From Prochlorococcus sp. AG-347-M23 (GTDB lineage: Bacteria > Cyanobacteriota > Cyanobacteriia > PCC-6307 > Cyanobiaceae): a DNA stretch of 47,351 nt. Both the position numbers and the translations under genes were made by a program. The first letter of the stretch is position 1, and each line of letters begins with the position of its first letter. The notes beneath the pieces were generated by a model, which searched no databases, was not told where the DNA came from, and saw nothing but the letters and a program-made list of their open reading frames with translations. This document shows positions 43,291 through 47,351 of this stretch, in pieces. Where the stretch lies: assembly GCA_003278855.1 (NCBI GenBank), contig QCCU01000012.1, positions 1-47,351 of the forward strand, read 5' to 3'.

Positions 43291-46200
43291 TTATTCTCTT
43301 TTAATGAGTTCTTTATCGAAATTTTTTATTTCTCTTTCAAAAGACCCTAACCAAAATATAAGTTGCTCAATTTGATTTTGAATTTCAGTTGCACCTAAAC
43401 CCCTTATAGTAATTATTGATAATTGTTCGCCTTCATTAAAATTAAATTTATTTTGAACACTACTTGTCAAAGAATTTTTAAGTATTTTAAAAGTAGAATT
43501 TTTTAATTTTGTCTCTATCAAGATGTTTGGTTTTTTGAGCTTGATCTTGTTAAAACCGCATTTTTTAGCTAGTAATTTTAGTCTCATTATCATAATTAAG
43601 GACTCAACAGGTTTGGGTAGGTTTCCATATCTATTTACCCAGTCTGTAGCTAATTCAGTTAATTCATCATTATTTGAACATTCAGTAGCGGATTTGTAAG
43701 CCTCAAGCTTCTCTTCTCTGTTTAATATCCATGTTGCAGGTATAAATGCATTTATTGGCAGATCAATTTGAGTGTCGTTAACTTCAGGTATTTCTTGCCC
43801 ACTGATTTCTGAAATAGCCTCATGAAGCATTTCTATATATAAATCATATCCAATAGCATTAACCTTTCCACTTTGTTCTTCTCCTAGTAAACTACCAACT
43901 CCTCTTATTTCCATATCTTTCATTGCAAGTTGGTATCCACTACCTAGTTCTGAAAAGTCTTTTATCGCTTTCAATCTTTGTTTTGCAGCGTCGTTAATTT
44001 TATTTATATTTGGATAAAATAACCAAGCATGTGCTTGCACACCGCTTCTGCCAACTCTTCCTCTAAGTTGATAAAGTTGTGAAAGGCCAAACTTGTGAGA
44101 ATCTTCAATAATGATTGTATTTACTTTAGGGATGTCTAATCCACTTTCAATTATCGTTGTGCATATCATTAAATCTACTTCTCCATTATTAAAAGCAATC
44201 ATTGCATTTTCAAGCTCTGTTTCGTTCATTTGCCCATGAGCAACAATAAATTTTAAGCTGGGAAACATATTTTTTAATTTGTTTACAGCTTGATCTATAT
44301 CAGAAATTCTTGGAAGAACATAAAAAATTTGACCTCCTCTATCAAGTTCTTGATTAATTGCAGTTCTTATAACATCCATATCTATTTCAGATAAATATGT
44401 TTTTATTGATCTTCTTGATGGTGGAGGAGTATTTAGTAAGCTCATTTGTCTTAGTCCAGATAAGCTCATATAAAGAGTTCTTGGAATTGGAGTTGCCGAG
44501 AGAGTTAAAACGTCTATGTTGGTTTTGATTTTTTTTATTTTCTCCTTTTGCCTTACTCCAAATCTTTGTTCTTCATCAATTACTAGTAGTCCTAAGTTTT
44601 TAATTTCTATTTCTTTTCCTAAAATTTGGTGCGTTGCTACAACTAAATCAATTTTGTTATTTTTTAAATCTGCATAGATTTCCCTTCTTTCATTAACGGT
44701 TTTGAATCTATTGAGTAATGATACTTTTATTGGGTAAGGTGAAAATCTATTACTTATTGTTCTCCAATGTTGCTGAGCTAGGATTGTTGTAGGTGCTAGT
44801 AATATTACCTGTTTGCCTGATGTAATAGCCTTAAAAATAGCCCTAATAGCTACTTCTGTTTTGCCAAATCCTACATCTCCACAAACTAGCCTATCCATTG
44901 GCTTATCACTTTCCATATCAGATTTTATTTCTTCAACTGCAGTAATTTGGTCAGGTGTTGGTTGATAAGGGAATGATTCCTCTAATTCATATTGCCAAGG
45001 ACCATCTTCTGGATAAATGTAACCCTTTAATTTTTCTCTCTTTGCATAAAGTTTTAAAATATCGACAGCAACTTTTTTGATTTGTTTCTTATTTTTTTCT
45101 TTTATTTTTTCCCATTCTGTCCCTCCTAATTTATTTATTTTCGGTTTTATTTTTCCGCTTGATCTATATCTGTTAATACTACCTAGTTGATCAGCGGCAA
45201 CACTTATTTTCCCATCTTGATACTGAATGACTAAATAATCTCTTGAATCTCCAGTTATATTTATTTTTTCTATTTTTAAAAATTTTCCTATTCCATGATT
45301 TTTATGAACTATAAAATCACCGGGACTAATCTTATTTACGTTTATATTCGAATTGACACTTCTTTTTTTTCTTCTTATGAATACATTATTAAAAAGAGAT
45401 TGTTGTGAAAATAATTCTTTATCTGTTATCAGTACAACTTTCCATATTGGAAGATAAAAACCCTCGATTTCGTAATTGTTTTTATTTTTTAAAATTAGTG
45501 GTATTGAATTATTAATTGACTTATAAGCTTCCTCAATATCATTAGGATTGTTTAAGAAGTTTGTATTACATTCGTGCTCAAAAAGTAAAGTCTTTGTTCT
45601 CAATGGTTGTGCAGATAATATCCATACTTTTTCATTATTTTTTATATTTTTATTTATATCATTGGATAATTTTCCTACATTTTTAGAGTATGAATTTAAT
45701 CTTTTATCGTTTAATAAAAATCTATTATCAATATTGATTTTAGATTCAAATTCATAAAATTTTATTAAATTAAAATTCCCTAGTGAATTTAATATTTCGT
45801 CAAACTTTAAATGCAAATTAGGTTTGGCCTCTAAATTAATGTCATTATTTTTAAGGTTCTCATTTAATTCATACGTACAATTATCAAAATTACTTTCTGA
45901 ATCTAGATACCAATTATTTGCAAATTTTTTACAATCTTCTAATTCATCAATTACAAGAATTGTTTCCCTATTTATAAAATCTATTATGTTTGAGGGTTCT
46001 TCTTCAATTATTCCTAAATAACGATCAAGATTATTTTTATTTATATCTTCTGAATTAAAAAGATTGTTCTTAGATAAATTATTTAACTTATCTTTTATTA
46101 GCAAATCAAATCCAGCCTGTATTATTTCAATATTATTTATACTTTCTAATGTTTTCTGTGTATGGGGATCATATTCTCTTATTTTCTCAATTACATTATC

Positions 46201-46800
46201 AAAAAATTCTAATCTTATAGGAAACTCATTATTGACAGGATAAATATCTATTATTTCCCCTCTCCTGCTCCAGAATCCTTCTGTTGAAGTTACATTATCC
46301 TTCGTATAACCTAGCAATGCAAGTTTATTTGCTAATTCTTGGATCTCGATTCGAACCCCTTTTTGCAAATCTAACTTGTTTTCAATAAAGAGGTTTTTAT
46401 TTATTAGATGAGGTTGTAGTGATCTCTCAGTTGATATAACAATATTAAGTACATTTTTCTCTTTTTTTATTAATTTGGATAAAACAGTAAGCTGACTAAA
46501 TTCAATCTCTTTGGATTTATTAATTGATGAGTATGGTAGATATTCTGTTGGAGGATAATATAGAACTGCTTTATCATTTATACTTTCAAAATAACCAATC
46601 CATTTGTAGGCAATTTCTACATTAGGACAAATTAATAATATATCTTTTTCCTCTTTTTTTGCGATGCTATCTAATATTATTGATTTTGCATATCTACTTG
46701 AACCAACAATATTTAATTCATTATTTTTTGAAATTCTTTTTATTAATTCAGAAGTAATTTGTGAGTTCGAAATATAATCAACTAAAGTATTTAAACTCAT
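43291..46800 (-). CDS. mfd: transcription-repair coupling factor
   Basis: Mfd is a DNA translocase that removes RNA polymerase stalled at lesions and recruits UvrA. The 1169 residues follow the family order: UvrB-homology N-terminal part (about 1-340), RNA-polymerase interaction domain with PGDFIVHKNHGIGKFLKI, then the RecG-like motor. In the motor Walker A GDVGFGKTEVAIRA lies near 640, then LAPTTILAQQHW, DEEQRFGVRQKEK, LSATPIPRTLYMSLSGLR and the helicase motif VI region LRGRVGRSGVQAHAW. The C-terminus is the TRCF/D7 domain. It is a bit longer than E. coli Mfd (1148). The ATG at 46800 starts MSLNTLVDYISNSQ, plausible. Confidence 0.97.
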   Translation of the reverse strand: MSLNTLVDYISNSQITSELIKRISKNNELNIVGSSRYAKSIILDSIAKKEEKDILLICPNVEIAYKWIGYFESINDKAVLYYPPTEYLPYSSINKSKEIEFSQLTVLSKLIKKEKNVLNIVISTERSLQPHLINKNLFIENKLDLQKGVRIEIQELANKLALLGYTKDNVTSTEGFWSRRGEIIDIYPVNNEFPIRLEFFDNVIEKIREYDPHTQKTLESINNIEIIQAGFDLLIKDKLNNLSKNNLFNSEDINKNNLDRYLGIIEEEPSNIIDFINRETILVIDELEDCKKFANNWYLDSESNFDNCTYELNENLKNNDINLEAKPNLHLKFDEILNSLGNFNLIKFYEFESKINIDNRFLLNDKRLNSYSKNVGKLSNDINKNIKNNEKVWILSAQPLRTKTLLFEHECNTNFLNNPNDIEEAYKSINNSIPLILKNKNNYEIEGFYLPIWKVVLITDKELFSQQSLFNNVFIRRKKRSVNSNINVNKISPGDFIVHKNHGIGKFLKIEKINITGDSRDYLVIQYQDGKISVAADQLGSINRYRSSGKIKPKINKLGGTEWEKIKEKNKKQIKKVAVDILKLYAKREKLKGYIYPEDGPWQYELEESFPYQPTPDQITAVEEIKSDMESDKPMDRLVCGDVGFGKTEVAIRAIFKAITSGKQVILLAPTTILAQQHWRTISNRFSPYPIKVSLLNRFKTVNERREIYADLKNNKIDLVVATHQILGKEIEIKNLGLLVIDEEQRFGVRQKEKIKKIKTNIDVLTLSATPIPRTLYMSLSGLRQMSLLNTPPPSRRSIKTYLSEIDMDVIRTAINQELDRGGQIFYVLPRISDIDQAVNKLKNMFPSLKFIVAHGQMNETELENAMIAFNNGEVDLMICTTIIESGLDIPKVNTIIIEDSHKFGLSQLYQLRGRVGRSGVQAHAWLFYPNINKINDAAKQRLKAIKDFSELGSGYQLAMKDMEIRGVGSLLGEEQSGKVNAIGYDLYIEMLHEAISEISGQEIPEVNDTQIDLPINAFIPATWILNREEKLEAYKSATECSNNDELTELATDWVNRYGNLPKPVESLIMIMRLKLLAKKCGFNKIKLKKPNILIETKLKNSTFKILKNSLTSSVQNKFNFNEGEQLSIITIRGLGATEIQNQIEQLIFWLGSFEREIKNFDKELIKRE

Positions 46801-46874
46801 TTATAACTATCAATCTTGATTACAAATATCCGATACATTATATTAGATTTTATACTGATTGTGAATAATATTTG

Positions 46875-47351
46875 ATGGATTCAGCTGCAATAAATTCTTT
46901 TATACCCACTCTAGATCAGGTAGACAGTTGGTACGAAATCTTTACACTTTTACCAATATTAATTGCTCTAGAATTATTATTATCCGCAGATAATGCTGTA
47001 GCACTAGCTTCTCTTACTAAGTCCCTCGATAGTTCAGAATTAAGGTCAAGAGCCTTAAATATTGGTATAACAATATCTTTATTATTTAGAATTATTCTAA
47101 TCATATTATCTAATGTTCTTCTAAAGTTTATTCTCATTAGAGTTTTTGCTGGTTTTTATTTAATTTATTTATTCTTCTCTAATGTTTTTTTAAATTCAGA
47201 TATGGAAAACGCTGAAAATGGGACAGATAATAATAAAAATAATTTTAGGTTTTTAAGGGTTGTAGCTCTTCTTTCAATTACTGATTTTGCTTTTTCTATA
47301 GACAGTATCACTACTGCAGTAGCTATAAGTGATCAATACATATTAATTATA
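46875..47351 (+). CDS. TerC-family integral membrane protein (partial, 5' end)
   Basis: From ATG at 46875 the frame stays open to the window edge (159 codons). The first segment carries ALELLLSADNAVALASLTKS, the family hallmark with the conserved Asn and Asp. A second hydrophobic segment is near FRIILIILSNVLLKF, and a later one repeats the motif as ITDFAFSIDSITTAVAISDQ. TerC proteins are linked in plants to thylakoid biogenesis (TERC) and in bacteria to manganese/tellurite handling. The substrate here is unknown. The 3' end lies outside the window. Confidence 0.85.
   Translation, partial: MDSAAINSFIPTLDQVDSWYEIFTLLPILIALELLLSADNAVALASLTKSLDSSELRSRALNIGITISLLFRIILIILSNVLLKFILIRVFAGFYLIYLFFSNVFLNSDMENAENGTDNNKNNFRFLRVVALLSITDFAFSIDSITTAVAISDQYILII

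Overview
The window looks like a piece of a high-light-clade Prochlorococcus chromosome. It is very AT-rich and densely packed, with many genes of under 100 codons. It carries chlH (Mg-chelatase for chlorophyll) and a set of families known mainly from cyanobacteria (DUF1230/Ycf36, DUF2862, DUF2949, DUF3038, DUF3303, DUF4335). No insertion sequence, phage gene, integrase, CRISPR array or rRNA operon was seen, so it reads as streamlined core genome. The genus call rests on composition and gene content, not on a database match.

Layout. 1-10.1 kb: end of an unknown gene, glutathione peroxidase, purT, small proteins, aminopeptidase N (pepN), a metallo-beta-lactamase-fold protein with an altered metal motif, a DCC-type thiol oxidoreductase, and a run of tiny membrane proteins. 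10.1-15.3 kb: GNAT acetyltransferase, S51 peptidase, then a divergent MetF-like barrel protein, a renalase-like FAD protein and a P-loop kinase, and a helix-hairpin-helix protein. 15.3-20.1 kb: rpsU, a deoxyribosyltransferase-like gene overlapping a phosphoribosyltransferase-like gene, small unknowns, an HNH nuclease and a TauE/SafE permease. 20.1-24.8 kb: a probable structured non-coding RNA, two coupled small genes, a three-gene ABC-2 exporter, a DUF2862-like protein, and initiator tRNA. 24.8-32.6 kb: asparaginase II, Ycf36-like, rsfS and a DUF3318-like protein facing carB, then a DUF6447-like protein and an MsbA-type exporter. 32.6-39.4 kb: S4-domain protein, tpiA, folP, chlH, dapB. 39.4 kb to the end: membrane protein, UbiH-like monooxygenase, a DUF2949-DUF3038-DUF4335 row, mfd, and the start of a TerC-family gene.

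The named genes are mostly housekeeping: purine (purT), pyrimidine/arginine (carB), folate (folP), lysine/cell wall (dapB), triose-phosphate (tpiA) and chlorophyll (chlH) metabolism, with translation (rpsU, rsfS, tRNA-fMet) and transcription-coupled repair (mfd).

The observations most worth a second look are: two genes whose reading frames make sense only with a non-ATG/GTG/TTG start, most simply ATT (5756-6121 minus, 41481-42005 plus); a minus-strand RNA candidate at 20270-20404 with two mutually exclusive hairpins and a strong terminator but no protein gene behind it; a deoxyribosyltransferase/phosphoribosyltransferase pair in a small unknown operon; and an initiator tRNA with a mismatch in its T stem. 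I did not find an obvious new multi-gene defence or biosynthetic system.
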